The notes beneath the pieces are model-generated. The model worked only from the letters and a program-made list of their open reading frames with translations, did no database searches and was not told the DNA's origin. From NCBI RefSeq assembly GCF_004152935.1, contig NZ_SETE01000007.1, positions 1-64,000 on the forward strand: a stretch of 64,000 bases of DNA. Reading direction: 5' to 3'. This DNA comes from Brumimicrobium glaciale. Its GTDB lineage: Bacteria > Bacteroidota > Bacteroidia > Flavobacteriales_D > Crocinitomicaceae. This document shows positions 26,179 to 35,615 of the stretch, in pieces. The translations under genes and the position numbers were made by a program. Positions within the stretch are counted from its first letter, which is position 1; every line of letters starts with the position of its first letter.

Positions 26179-26957
26179 TACAAATAGTAGTTTTAGCATT
26201 TTCTTTGGGATTGGTAACCAATCTACATTGTATTGGTATGTGCGGTCCAATATCAATGGCACTTCCTTTAAACAGAAAATCTAAAGCTACAATTACTGGT
26301 GGAATCACCTCCTACTCTCTTGGCAGAAGTTTAGGTTACACCCTAATGGGACTTTTGGTTGGTCTTATTGGATTAAGCGCATCGCTTTTAGGCGTTTTAC
26401 AGTGGTTAAGTATTATCTCAGGAATATTAATTATCTTTTTCGCTTGGGGAGCTTATTACAAAGGAAAAGGCAAACCAACTTGGTTTAATAAGATGGTCAT
26501 GCGCACCATGTCAAAATTTCTTCAAGGTAAACCCGCAGGAACTCCAAAATTAATGGGAATTGGATTTATCAACGCATTCCTCCCATGTGGAATGGTTTAC
26601 GTTGCCCTAGGTTTCGCATTAAGTATGGGAAGTGTTCAAAATGCAATGCTTTACATGTTCGTTTTTGGTTTAGGAACTCTTCCTGGTTTCATTTTTCTTG
26701 GCGTGTTAAAAGACTTTTTTGCAAGAATAGGTTTCTTCAATAGAAAATTCGTTCTCGCTACTTTAATTTCTGTAGTTGGTTTATTTATGGTGATTAGAGG
26801 TCTCAACCTTGGAATACCTTATGTTAGTCCAAAGATTGAAATGATGATGGCCAAAGGAGATAAAGAAGCTTCAGGAGAATCTAAAATGGAAGCAAAAATG
26901 AGTTGTTGTTCTTCGAAAGATGAAGATTCATGTGAAGAAGAAGCTGAAGAGAATTAA
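26166..26957 (+). CDS. TauE/SafE-like membrane protein (UreH/DsbD-type), cbb3-linked
   Basis: A 263-residue membrane protein with six to seven helices. The first helix holds NLHCIGMCGPISMALPL, a Cys-x3-Cys with nearby Met typical of the family that accompanies cbb3 and copper genes, and a second copy of the family motif is INAFLPCGMVYVALG. The last 35 residues are rich in Met, Cys and acid (MSCCSSKDEDSCEEEAEE), suggestive of metal binding. Position right after ccoH suggests copper delivery to the oxidase (inference). Confidence 0.82.
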   Translation: MDSLVQIVVLAFSLGLVTNLHCIGMCGPISMALPLNRKSKATITGGITSYSLGRSLGYTLMGLLVGLIGLSASLLGVLQWLSIISGILIIFFAWGAYYKGKGKPTWFNKMVMRTMSKFLQGKPAGTPKLMGIGFINAFLPCGMVYVALGFALSMGSVQNAMLYMFVFGLGTLPGFIFLGVLKDFFARIGFFNRKFVLATLISVVGLFMVIRGLNLGIPYVSPKIEMMMAKGDKEASGESKMEAKMSCCSSKDEDSCEEEAEEN

Positions 26958-27001
26958 AATTGTTGTTATTTTTACAATTCATAAAAGCATAAAATAACAA
27001 T

Positions 27002-27322
27002 ATGGAAGATTTATCCTTATCCGAATGGAATTCAAAATTAGAAGCTGCTCCAAAAGCTATAATACTTGATGTTCGTAGACCAGACGAATGGCAACAAGGT
27101 ATTATTCCAAATGCAATTATGATAGACTTAATGGAGATTAATAGTTTCCTTGATGAAGTTAAAAAGTTAGACAAAAACATCCCCTATTTTATTTACTGTA
27201 GAAGTGGCTCAAGAAGTCACCAAGCTTGTTTGGTACTTGAACAAATGGGTTTTAAGGAAACTTATAATCTGGATTGTGGGATATTGGGATGGGATGCTTC
27301 GACCCCGCTCAGCAACCCATGA
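27002..27322 (+). CDS. Rhodanese-like domain protein
   Basis: A 106-residue single rhodanese domain, a sulfur carrier or transferase. The active-site loop is CRSGSRSHQA near residue 67, and DVRRPDEW and NLDCGILGWD are the usual flanking motifs. No signal peptide. It begins 44 nt after the TauE/SafE-like gene and may belong to the end of the cbb3 operon; its physiological role is not clear. Confidence 0.88.
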   Translation: MEDLSLSEWNSKLEAAPKAIILDVRRPDEWQQGIIPNAIMIDLMEINSFLDEVKKLDKNIPYFIYCRSGSRSHQACLVLEQMGFKETYNLDCGILGWDASTPLSNP

Positions 27323-27600
27323 GATCTTCTGCTCAGTAAACCATAAATTGAGTGTTGAGTTGGGAGGTTTGAGTAAGGAAAATAAAATCAAAAGTGTTTA
27401 CTCCATTCTAGCTCTTTTCCTCACGACAAAACTCTATTCTATAAACTTATCATTTTATTTTAAAGCCAAATTCGTAGAGTTGAATTCTCTAACCAAAAAC
27501 AAGTCCACGCAGTACAGAACTTCGGCAGCTGAGCGATATTTATCAGACAGCTAAGCGATATTTATTTTGGCAGTTAAGCGGAGCCAAAACTGCAATAAAA
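27323..27600. other. Intergenic region with three short direct repeats
   Basis: No gene is supported; an open frame that overlaps the rhodanese gene and continues here is a frame shadow. CAGCTGAGCG, CAGCTAAGCG and CAGTTAAGCG begin at 27526, 27548 and 27571 (spacing 22 and 23), the first two followed by ATATTTAT. TTTTGGC (27565-27571) and GCCAAAA (27583-27589) form a hairpin around the third copy. Confidence 0.5.
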
Positions 27601-27624
27601 AAAGGAGACCTTTCAGTCTCCTTT
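27596..27624 (-). terminator. Rho-independent terminator after the DUF1573 gene (bidirectional)
   Basis: AAAGGAGAC with GTCTCCTTT (27601-27609 and 27616-27624), 6-nt loop, seven or more T on the minus strand. It can also work on the plus strand for the rhodanese transcript. Confidence 0.82.
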
Positions 27625-27648
27625 CCTTAAAAATAAATAAAATATTTT

Positions 27649-28173
27649 TTATCCTTGTACTTGTCCTTTTATAGTAACAACTTTTGTTGAACCAGGAACA
27701 TTCGTAGTTACAGTAACTGACTTATTCATTGGAGCACCAGCTTGACTTGGGTTAGAAGTAAATGAAACTTCTAATTCACCTGTTTCGCCTGGCATAATTG
27801 GCTCTTCTGGTTTACGTGGAACTGTACAACCACATGACGCTTTTGCATCGTTTATGATCAACGGCTTGTCTCCTGTGTTCTTAATTTTAAAGATTGTAGA
27901 AACTGGAGTTTCTTTAGGAATACTACCAAAATCATGTACGTTAGGAGAAATCTCCATAGTTGTTTGACTCGCTAATCTTTCTTCTTCCTCTTTCTTCTGT
28001 TGAGCTTGACGCTCATCAGCAGCTTGTTTTAACTCCTCAGAAGTTTGCGAACCTGCAGAAAGTCTAGATCTTTTTTGACCGTCTTTCACTTCAATGTTTG
28101 CATCTGTTTGTGTTTCATTTGCACATGAAAACGTCAAAAGCGCAAAAGAAAATATCCAAATAACTTTTCTCAT
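27649..28173 (-). CDS. DUF1573 domain lipoprotein
   Basis: A 174-residue lipoprotein: signal ends in LLTFSC (Cys17). Residues 30-80 are a charged, Gln/Glu-rich linker; residues 85-174 hold the DUF1573 beta-sandwich (VHDFGSIPKETPVSTIFKIK, ASCGCTVPRKPEEPIMPGE), which is abundant in Bacteroidota. Function unknown; envelope localisation is expected. It lies downstream of the S41 protease gene with 58 nt between, so co-transcription is possible. Confidence 0.85.
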   Translation of the reverse strand: MRKVIWIFSFALLTFSCANETQTDANIEVKDGQKRSRLSAGSQTSEELKQAADERQAQQKKEEEERLASQTTMEISPNVHDFGSIPKETPVSTIFKIKNTGDKPLIINDAKASCGCTVPRKPEEPIMPGETGELEVSFTSNPSQAGAPMNKSVTVTTNVPGSTKVVTIKGQVQG

Positions 28174-28231
28174 AATAAATTAATTCTTGTGTTTTTAATA
28201 GATTACAAATATAAAAAATGTAATCGGCTTA

Positions 28232-29818
28232 TTACTTTTCGTTCAAATTCATTTTATCATATGTTCCATTCTTCAATGTTTTGTATCCTTCCATGAAGAT
28301 TTCGTTTTTTACATTAAAAATTTGGTAGAACGCCTCAAAGTCCCAAATATTCTGTGCGACCATTGACTTCAAACGGATTTTAAGTAAATCTCCACTTACC
28401 TTAAAATCTTCTTCTACATAAACTAAATTAGTGTCTTCTTTTATCGAATAATCAAAGAACTCATCTAAAAATACTTGATCAATCTCAAATTCATCTTTAA
28501 ACTTCTCAATCGTTTTGTATTTACTTTTGATTTCTTTTCTATGATCATTTGAATATTCTAATGAGAATGTATTAATTACTCCAGAACGACTCAATTTCTT
28601 ATAGAAGTCTGAATATTCTAGCGTATCTAATGGAACAAATACATCTGGCATAATTCCTCCACCACCATAAACATTACGTTCTTTCACTAGCGTTTTGTGG
28701 ATCAATGAATCTGGAAGATTAATGCTGTCTCTGTGCATCATTTCACCATGTAAATATCTTTCCATATAGTCATTTCTATAGGCTGAAATATCTTCATAAG
28801 GTTTTTGAATAAATCTTCCACTTGGTGTGTAATATCTAGCAATTGTTAATCTCAATTGACCTCCATCAGATAATTCAACTGGACGTTGAACCAATCCTTT
28901 ACCAAAAGAACGTCTTCCTACAATTAATCCTCTATCCCAATCCTGAACGGCTCCAGAAAGAATCTCACTGGCAGATGCTGAGCTTTCGTCTATTAAAACA
29001 ACGAGTCTTCCTTTCTCAAAATCACCTTTTTTATCTGCTTTCAAAACACTTCTTGGTTGTCTTCTCCCTTCAGAATAAACAATTAATTTATCCTCAGAAA
29101 GGAATTCATCAGCCACATACTTTGCAGCATAAAGTAATCCACCACCGTTTCCTTGCAAATCAAAAATCAAATCTTTCATTCCTGATTTCTTTAATTTTTT
29201 AATTGCTGCATCAACTTCATCTTCTGTTGTTCTTGAAAAATTTGTCAATTTAATGTATCCAACTTCTTCATCTACCATATAGGCGCTCACTACAGAATTT
29301 ACTGGAATTTTATCTCTAGTAATAGTGTAGACCTTTAACTCTTCCTGACCTCTTTTTATAGTAATGATTACTTTACTCCCTTTTTCACCCAATAAAAGTT
29401 CACGTACTTGAGCGTTTTTCAATCCAGTACCGGCAATTAATGCTCCGTCTACTTTTATAATTTGATCTCCTGCTCTAACGCCTAACTTTTCTGATGGTCC
29501 GCCAGGAATTGGATTTACAACCAATAAAGTATCTTTTAGAATATTGAAACGAATTCCAACACCTACAAAGCTTCCATTGATTCGCTCATTTGCTTCCTCT
29601 ACTTCATCAGCTGGAATATATGTTGAGTGCGGATCTAACTTTTCCAACATGGCAATTACAGCGGCCTCTGAAATATCTTTATTTGGAACATCATCCACAT
29701 ACATGCGATCTATATAGGTATAAACCTCATATAACCTGAGCATATTTGCATCGTCTTCTTGAGAAAATAAAGTACTTGAAAATAACAATGTGGTTAGTGC
29801 AATTATAATTCTATTCAT
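28232..29818 (-). CDS. S41 family C-terminal processing protease
   Basis: A 528-residue exported serine protease of the CtpA/Prc family. The signal peptide (MNRIIIALTTLLFSSTLFSQ) is followed by an N-terminal helical region, a PDZ domain (NPIPGGPSEKLGVRAGDQII, residues 95-150), and the peptidase core with the catalytic Ser in IDESSASASEI and the Lys in GRRSFGKGLVQ. It cleaves near the C-termini of envelope proteins; the target here is unknown. Confidence 0.95.
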   Translation of the reverse strand: MNRIIIALTTLLFSSTLFSQEDDANMLRLYEVYTYIDRMYVDDVPNKDISEAAVIAMLEKLDPHSTYIPADEVEEANERINGSFVGVGIRFNILKDTLLVVNPIPGGPSEKLGVRAGDQIIKVDGALIAGTGLKNAQVRELLLGEKGSKVIITIKRGQEELKVYTITRDKIPVNSVVSAYMVDEEVGYIKLTNFSRTTEDEVDAAIKKLKKSGMKDLIFDLQGNGGGLLYAAKYVADEFLSEDKLIVYSEGRRQPRSVLKADKKGDFEKGRLVVLIDESSASASEILSGAVQDWDRGLIVGRRSFGKGLVQRPVELSDGGQLRLTIARYYTPSGRFIQKPYEDISAYRNDYMERYLHGEMMHRDSINLPDSLIHKTLVKERNVYGGGGIMPDVFVPLDTLEYSDFYKKLSRSGVINTFSLEYSNDHRKEIKSKYKTIEKFKDEFEIDQVFLDEFFDYSIKEDTNLVYVEEDFKVSGDLLKIRLKSMVAQNIWDFEAFYQIFNVKNEIFMEGYKTLKNGTYDKMNLNEK

Positions 29819-29985
29819 GGTTTAATTATATTTATTCTTTGAACTTAAATCAAATATGACACCAAAAATAACAGTTTGGTGACTTTTAAACACGGAATAT
29901 AGACATTTGTTTTATAATTTGCTTTTAAACATGTAAATGTTAATCTAATAAATCAGTCCCTATTCTATTGAAGAGACTTTTAACT

Positions 29986-29993
29986 TAGTTTTG
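29986..29993 (+). promoter_or_regulatory. Putative -7 box ahead of the C40 peptidase gene
   Basis: TAGTTTTG matches TAnnTTTG and lies 21 nt before the ATG at 30015. A TTG at 29968-29970 is 15 nt upstream, slightly closer than the usual 17-23. Confidence 0.4.
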
Positions 29994-30014
29994 TAAGAAC
30001 GAATAAATTGAATC

Positions 30015-30917
30015 ATGCGTAAAATCATTATACTTCTTTTCCCATTGTTATTTAGTTTCACACTATCTGCACAAGTGCTGGAATTTGATCAATTAGAAAT
30101 GAGGTACGATCAAAAGCAATATAAAACCGTTTATAGAAAAGCAAACCGATTACTTGACAATCCAGAATATGACTTTTCTTTTGTTCCGCGTTACTACTTA
30201 GCACTTTCAAAACTTCAGTTAGCCCAAAACAAACGTTGGTACAAACGCCATCAATATGCTGTTCAAGAATCTTATGAAACTTTTAAAGAGTTAAAGCAAA
30301 CTTACGAAGGGAGAGAAATTCTCAGAGCTCATACGTATGAATTAAGTGTACTTAAAAGTGATTTAAAACAATGGATGTACGAATTGAAGAGAGATGGAGA
30401 TCAAACAACTTTTGATTTAATAGAGGGTTTTGTTGATGCAATACTTTCTGATATTCCCGATGTAGACAACATGAAAGAGGATTTAATTGCTCCTGAGGAA
30501 GTGATTATTGCAGAAGTTACTTCCATTTCAAAACAAAGAAAAAATGTTTTAAAACTTTCAAATGATCTATTAGGTGTTCCTTATAAATGGGCTGGAAATA
30601 CGCCAAAAGGATTTGATTGTAGTGGATTCACTTGCTATTTAGCAGAAAAAGAAATGGGCCAAACCCTGAACCGAAGAGCAGTTGATCAATACAAAGCTGC
30701 AACAAAGGTAAAACGTAAGAATGTAAAACCAGGAGACTTTGTATTTTTTGATAATGGGTCAGGAATTTCGCATGTTGGTGTAGTTTATTCTACAAATAAC
30801 AACAGCGTTCAAATGATTCATGCCAGTACAAGCGTTGGAATTTCTATCGTTGATATTTACCAATCTTCTTATTGGAAACAAAGAATTGCTGGTTTTGGGA
30901 CTTATTTGGAAGATTAA
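30015..30917 (+). CDS. NlpC/P60 (C40) family cell-wall hydrolase
   Basis: A 300-residue exported protein with signal peptide residues 1-19 (FSFTLSAQ). Residues 20-165 are a helical N-terminal part of unknown function; the C-terminal NlpC/P60 domain has the catalytic Cys in GFDCSGFTCYLA (near residue 201), His in ISHVGVVYS and a third polar site in MIHAST. Such enzymes cut the peptide stems of peptidoglycan. Confidence 0.92.
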   Translation: MRKIIILLFPLLFSFTLSAQVLEFDQLEMRYDQKQYKTVYRKANRLLDNPEYDFSFVPRYYLALSKLQLAQNKRWYKRHQYAVQESYETFKELKQTYEGREILRAHTYELSVLKSDLKQWMYELKRDGDQTTFDLIEGFVDAILSDIPDVDNMKEDLIAPEEVIIAEVTSISKQRKNVLKLSNDLLGVPYKWAGNTPKGFDCSGFTCYLAEKEMGQTLNRRAVDQYKAATKVKRKNVKPGDFVFFDNGSGISHVGVVYSTNNNSVQMIHASTSVGISIVDIYQSSYWKQRIAGFGTYLED

Positions 30918-31204
30918 AATAATGATGAGTGACTTTGGTTGTCAGCTTAGCTAATGATTGAAAGATTGAAAAAATTCAAGGATTCAAGGATTTGAAAGAT
31001 TCAGGTTTAAAATTTAAAAATTGATTTCACTTAAAGTTACCAATAAACTCAATTTACTTTAGCAAATAATACTTTCCTCGAAAAAAATAGTTCTAGAATA
31101 TAGAGTTATAGCCTAAGTAATCAATTAAAAGAGTCTCATTTACACAGAAGAATATAGAATCTGTGTAGAATATCAAACTCACATGAATACTTATTCTATT
31201 ACAC
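30918..31204. other. Low-complexity intergenic region
   Basis: No gene. Positions 30954-31004 contain irregular GATT.AAAGATT and GATTCAAGGATT-type repeats that can fold on themselves. The rest is A/T-rich without a clear open frame or promoter. Confidence 0.45.
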
Positions 31205-31744
31205 CTACAAACTCATCCTAGGCTTTCTCAATAACACAATCATCAAGCTCAAAAAACTAACTACTCCTCCAACTATTCCAAAAACAATTCCTTCCATTAG
31301 AATAGTAATATCGAAGAAAAAGATAAAAGCCAGAAAGAGAAATAAAACATAATTAATGACGGCTAAGACTTTCAAGCCAGGTGAAATACCTTTCTTTATA
31401 AAACCACCTAGTAAAGCATAGATTCCAGTTCCGACTTGAAAGATCATTCCTCCAACAAATAGCTTCCAATAACCTGTATATGCTTCCGCTGAAATCAAGC
31501 TCATTAATGGCGTAAATACTGGAAGGATCAGTAAAATTACAAACAGGAAATATTGTAATTTACTCACTTCTTCACGATGCGTAAATAATCCAAGTGAAAG
31601 GAAAGTAAAGAACAATGAGAAGAAAATAATGAGATATTTCAAATGAATGATTGGATTTAACACCTCAAACACCATCAATAGAGCATAAATGACCAAAGCC
31701 ATAAAGCTTGAAATTGACAGTATTGAAAATGAACGATTCATCAT
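31205..31744 (-). CDS. Hypothetical membrane protein
   Basis: A 179-residue protein with five to six hydrophobic segments and short loops; I do not recognise the family. The first ATG gives MMNRSFSILSISSFMALVIY. It lies downstream of the YfhO-like gene (44 nt gap, same strand) and could share its transcript. Confidence 0.6.
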   Translation of the reverse strand: MMNRSFSILSISSFMALVIYALLMVFEVLNPIIHLKYLIIFFSLFFTFLSLGLFTHREEVSKLQYFLFVILLILPVFTPLMSLISAEAYTGYWKLFVGGMIFQVGTGIYALLGGFIKKGISPGLKVLAVINYVLFLFLAFIFFFDITILMEGIVFGIVGGVVSFLSLMIVLLRKPRMSL

Positions 31745-31788
31745 TCTGTTTGAATATTACTTATTAGAAATTAAAAACTCTTATTCTA

Positions 31789-34752
31789 TTATTCAGCAGC
31801 GTCTTCTTCTTTTCTTTTCATCAAGAAATCTTTAAAGAATAAACCACCCATAACTATGAATAGCAATATTGATCCGGCAAATGACAGATTGTTTGCAAAA
31901 TCAAATTTAGGAACTTCAAATCGCATTTCTACTTCATATTCTCCTGCTGGCAATTCAAGTCCTCTCAACAAATAATTTACTCTATGAATTTCTACTTTTT
32001 CTCCTTTAATATAAGCATTCCATCCATCAGGGAAATACATTTCTGAGAATACTCCAAATTGTTTATCTGCAACATTGACGTTGTAAACCATCGCGTTTGG
32101 TGCATAAGATTTCATTTGAATACTCCCTTGACCAGTGAAAGTCAATGAAGAAAGTTGACTTGCCTCTTCTTTTCCAATAATTGCTTCATTCTTAGGGTCA
32201 AAATCATGAATCATTTGAATACTTAGCAATGAAGAAAAACTATTTAAAGAATCTTTAGCTAATTCTGCTGTTGGAATCCAATTTGTCTGACCATTTACGT
32301 CTTTAACAAAGCTAGAGCTAACTCCAGAACGCACAGCAGTCATTAAATCAACATTTAAAGAATCGCCATCAAAAAACACAACTTTTTCTCTTCCAGAAAT
32401 GGTATCTGATTTCTTTTCAACGCCATTCACGAATAGGGAGTTACTTGTTTCATTTGAAACCATGAACATATTCCCCAGAGCCAAAAGCTCTTTATTTGCA
32501 TTGGGTTGAACATTCATTTCTTTAATCAACCATACATTTCCTAAAGCACCTGGATTTCTTCTCGCTTGTCCTTCTTGAATGAAATATTTGATGTTTAACA
32601 TATTCAAAACATCCATATTATTATAATTGATATGGAAATCTTTAACATTTTGAATTCTTCTCAATTTAGCTCCGTGGTAACCATTCAATGCTTTGTGGAA
32701 ATAAGATGCTCTTGAACTATTGAAACCAATTGAAGGTTCATAAACACGATAGTTTGTCGCCATTCCTAATGTTTGTAGCTTTTTCAACCACAATTCATCT
32801 TGATTAACACGTCCACGTGATTTACCATTACTTACAGAAACATTATCCACTAATTTTTTTAAAAATGGATCAGCTGCAATTTCTTGTTCTAGTATTTGTT
32901 TATCTGCTTGACTTGCGGAAACAGGGAAATCATTCTTTTCTTTATCAGCCCAATGGTCATAATTTCTTCCGTCAGACTTTTTATTGTTTAAGTAATTCAA
33001 ATCTACCATCACAAGATCAACAACAACAAACAAGGCCATTCCAATTAAAATGTATTCTTTCTTGACCGTTGTTTTTAAGAAAATAGCGATTAAAGCAATT
33101 CCCATCACCAAGAAGAAAATTGAACGCAACATACTGGATTGATAAACACCTTGTCTAAACTCAGTTAAAGCACCAAACTGATCATTTACACGCTTCATTT
33201 GCTGATCAATTACTTGTTGCACCTGAGTTGGGTTGTTGATATCAATTCCATTTTCTTTTAATAATGCAGGATCTTCATTCGCTAATTGCGTTTTTACTTG
33301 GTCTCCATAAGAATAGATATATTCATTTTCTTGAGCAGACAAATAACCATTTCCTAAGCCAGTAAAAGTCAAAACTACCATCACTCCTAGCAAAGCTCCA
33401 GAGGCAATATAAAATGGTTTAATGTTATTGAGTATTTCTTCTTTCTTTTTAAATAAACGATTTAAGAAAAGCACTGCTAACAATGGAATCGTTAATTCAA
33501 CAATAGCAAGAATAATAGTTACAGCTCTAAATTTGTTATAAAACGGAACATTATCTAAGAAAAAGTCTGTTAATCCCATAAAGTTTTTTCCCCAAGACAG
33601 CATCAAGGCCAGTAGAGTCATTCCAAATAACGCCCATTTCATTGGTCCTTTAAGGTAAACCATTCCTAAAATAGCCAAGAAGAAAACAATGATTCCTAAA
33701 TAAACAGGACCAGAAGTAAATGGTTGATCTCCCCAATAAATATTGTTTTGGGCAACTAAACTTGCTTTAGATCTCATTTCAGGTGTTCTCAACTGATCAG
33801 CAAACTGACTATTGGCAATTGCAGTACTTGACCCACCTAATGTATAAGGAGAAATTAAAGTCATTGATTCTTTAACGCCATAACTCCATTGTGTAATGTA
33901 ATCTTTGTCTAATCCCGAAGTTGAATTCTCATGATTCGCACTTCCATCCACATTAATTGAAATATCGTTTCCACCACGAATCGTGTATTTAGCATAGTCA
34001 TTAGTCAAGGAAAGATTTCCGTAATTAATTCCCAAAGCGAAAACATAGACCAATAATAAACCTCCTGTTGCTTTAAGGAAATGAACAATGTTTTTGTGTT
34101 TTATATGTCTGATAAATTCAGCTATTCCTATAAAAACAAGTAACATTCCCAAATAAAAAGTAATTTGAACGTGATTAGCTGTCAACTGCATGCTCATAAA
34201 TAAAGCTGACAATACAATTCCCCATTTTAGATTGTGTCGGTAAGCCATATAAAAAGCTCCAATTACAGGTGGTGCTAAACCGATAGCTGCAGCTTTTGTA
34301 TTGTGACCTGCTTGTAAAATGATAATGAAATAGGAGGAAAAAGCAAAGGCAAATGCTCCAAAAATGGCAACTTTAGCATTCACTTTCATGCACAAGAGCA
34401 TAATATAAAAACCAAGTAAGTAAGCGAAAAACATTCCACCGGGTGAGGAAATCCATAACTGGAAAGTCCGAGAAACACTTTTTATAAGGTTCCCTTTATA
34501 TTTGGTTGAAATTTGATAGGTTGGCATTCCACCAAACATTGAATTTGTCCACAAAGGTTCTTCACCATTAATATCACGAAAATGATTAATCTCATTTGAC
34601 ATTCCCTTGAACTGTTCGATATCATGCTGTTTCAAGCTATGTCCAGTAAACTGCGGCTGAAAATAAATAAACGTTGTTAGAATAAATAAGCCAATGGCTA
34701 AAAAGTGAATCCAATTATTTTTGAATAGCTGTTGGAAATTAATTTTTCTCAT
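31789..34752 (-). CDS. YfhO family large membrane protein
   Basis: A 987-residue polytopic protein with a first helix at about residues 14-30, about 12 further helices, and a C-terminal periplasmic domain with a final helix near 955-975. The N-terminal loop GHSLKQHDIEQFKGMSNEI and MFGGMPTYQISTKYKG are typical of YfhO/GT-C-type proteins in Bacteroidota. These are thought to act in glycosyl transfer to envelope polymers, but no activity is proven. The C-terminal beta domain includes MYFPDGWNAYIKGEKVEIHR. Confidence 0.85.
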   Translation of the reverse strand: MRKINFQQLFKNNWIHFLAIGLFILTTFIYFQPQFTGHSLKQHDIEQFKGMSNEINHFRDINGEEPLWTNSMFGGMPTYQISTKYKGNLIKSVSRTFQLWISSPGGMFFAYLLGFYIMLLCMKVNAKVAIFGAFAFAFSSYFIIILQAGHNTKAAAIGLAPPVIGAFYMAYRHNLKWGIVLSALFMSMQLTANHVQITFYLGMLLVFIGIAEFIRHIKHKNIVHFLKATGGLLLVYVFALGINYGNLSLTNDYAKYTIRGGNDISINVDGSANHENSTSGLDKDYITQWSYGVKESMTLISPYTLGGSSTAIANSQFADQLRTPEMRSKASLVAQNNIYWGDQPFTSGPVYLGIIVFFLAILGMVYLKGPMKWALFGMTLLALMLSWGKNFMGLTDFFLDNVPFYNKFRAVTIILAIVELTIPLLAVLFLNRLFKKKEEILNNIKPFYIASGALLGVMVVLTFTGLGNGYLSAQENEYIYSYGDQVKTQLANEDPALLKENGIDINNPTQVQQVIDQQMKRVNDQFGALTEFRQGVYQSSMLRSIFFLVMGIALIAIFLKTTVKKEYILIGMALFVVVDLVMVDLNYLNNKKSDGRNYDHWADKEKNDFPVSASQADKQILEQEIAADPFLKKLVDNVSVSNGKSRGRVNQDELWLKKLQTLGMATNYRVYEPSIGFNSSRASYFHKALNGYHGAKLRRIQNVKDFHINYNNMDVLNMLNIKYFIQEGQARRNPGALGNVWLIKEMNVQPNANKELLALGNMFMVSNETSNSLFVNGVEKKSDTISGREKVVFFDGDSLNVDLMTAVRSGVSSSFVKDVNGQTNWIPTAELAKDSLNSFSSLLSIQMIHDFDPKNEAIIGKEEASQLSSLTFTGQGSIQMKSYAPNAMVYNVNVADKQFGVFSEMYFPDGWNAYIKGEKVEIHRVNYLLRGLELPAGEYEVEMRFEVPKFDFANNLSFAGSILLFIVMGGLFFKDFLMKRKEEDAAE

Positions 34753-34830
34753 ATTATATTATTTTGCCTTAAGTTTTATAATCTGTAAATATAATTAAAG
34801 TAGTGAACTATGAAATACGTTTAATTATGA

Positions 34831-35412
34831 TTAACCATGAATCGTTTCTTTTTTCCCGTACTTTTTCATCAACTCACCTTCGTATTCCAGAAACTCTTTC
34901 CAACGTTTATCAACATCGATGGTAGTAGCATACTTTTTAGCGAAATTTAGAAACATCATATAATGTCTTGCTTCACTTTCCATTAATTCTCTATAAAACA
35001 CGCGTAATTCAGGATCTGAAATATGCTCTGACAACAATCTAAATCGTTCACAGCTTCTGGCTTCTATCATGGCTCCGAACAGCATTTTTTCTACAAATTG
35101 CAATTCTTTACTACCCCCTTTCTTCTGGAAAGCCAATAAATCATGAATATATGCGTCTTTTCGTTCATACCCTAAAGTAAAACCACGCTTTATTAACTCA
35201 CGATGAACCATCTGAAAATGTTCCATTTCCTCTTTTACCAATTCTCCCATTGCTTCTACAACATCAGGATACATAGGGAATTTAACAATAACAGTAATTG
35301 CGTTTGTTGCAGCTTTTTGCTCACAATAGGCATGATCAGTTAATATTTCTTCTATATTTTTTTCTACTATGTTCACCCAACGAGGATCTGTAGCTAATTT
35401 TAATCCGAGCAT
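34831..35412 (-). CDS. miaE: tRNA-(ms2io6A)-hydroxylase MiaE family
   Basis: A 193-residue ferritin-like di-iron enzyme that hydroxylates the isopentenyl side chain of the modified adenosine at position 37 of tRNA. Iron ligands fit EEMEHFQMVHREL, EARSCERFRLL and ESEARHYMMFL, the repeated Glu/His helices of the family. Promoter at 35440-35469. The gene symbol follows the family; substrate use was not checked. Confidence 0.9.
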   Translation of the reverse strand: MLGLKLATDPRWVNIVEKNIEEILTDHAYCEQKAATNAITVIVKFPMYPDVVEAMGELVKEEMEHFQMVHRELIKRGFTLGYERKDAYIHDLLAFQKKGGSKELQFVEKMLFGAMIEARSCERFRLLSEHISDPELRVFYRELMESEARHYMMFLNFAKKYATTIDVDKRWKEFLEYEGELMKKYGKKETIHG

Positions 35413-35439
35413 ATTATTTGAAATTTATGAAATTAAATA

Positions 35440-35469
35440 CAAAAATAGATTTAGATTTTCAATAAGCAA
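35440..35469 (-). promoter_or_regulatory. Promoter of the miaE-like gene
   Basis: On the minus strand, TTG (35467-35469), 19 nt, TATTTTTG (35440-35447), matching the Bacteroidota consensus; the -7 box lies 27 nt before the ATG. Confidence 0.65.
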
Positions 35470-35615
35470 AGAATTGAATTATTAACGCATTTTTTAATCA
35501 GAATTTAAAGATAAAAACAACTTTTGAATTAAGATTTCGTTCCAGTACTGAATAGTAAAGAATTTTTATTTACATTTGGATTTATTATTTAAACTAATTA
35601 AAGCATTTTTAGGCG

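Noticed and set aside
27204-27554. Open frame overlapping the rhodanese gene and running into the gap
   Set aside because: It is the wrong frame of the rhodanese gene for most of its length, with no start or composition of its own.
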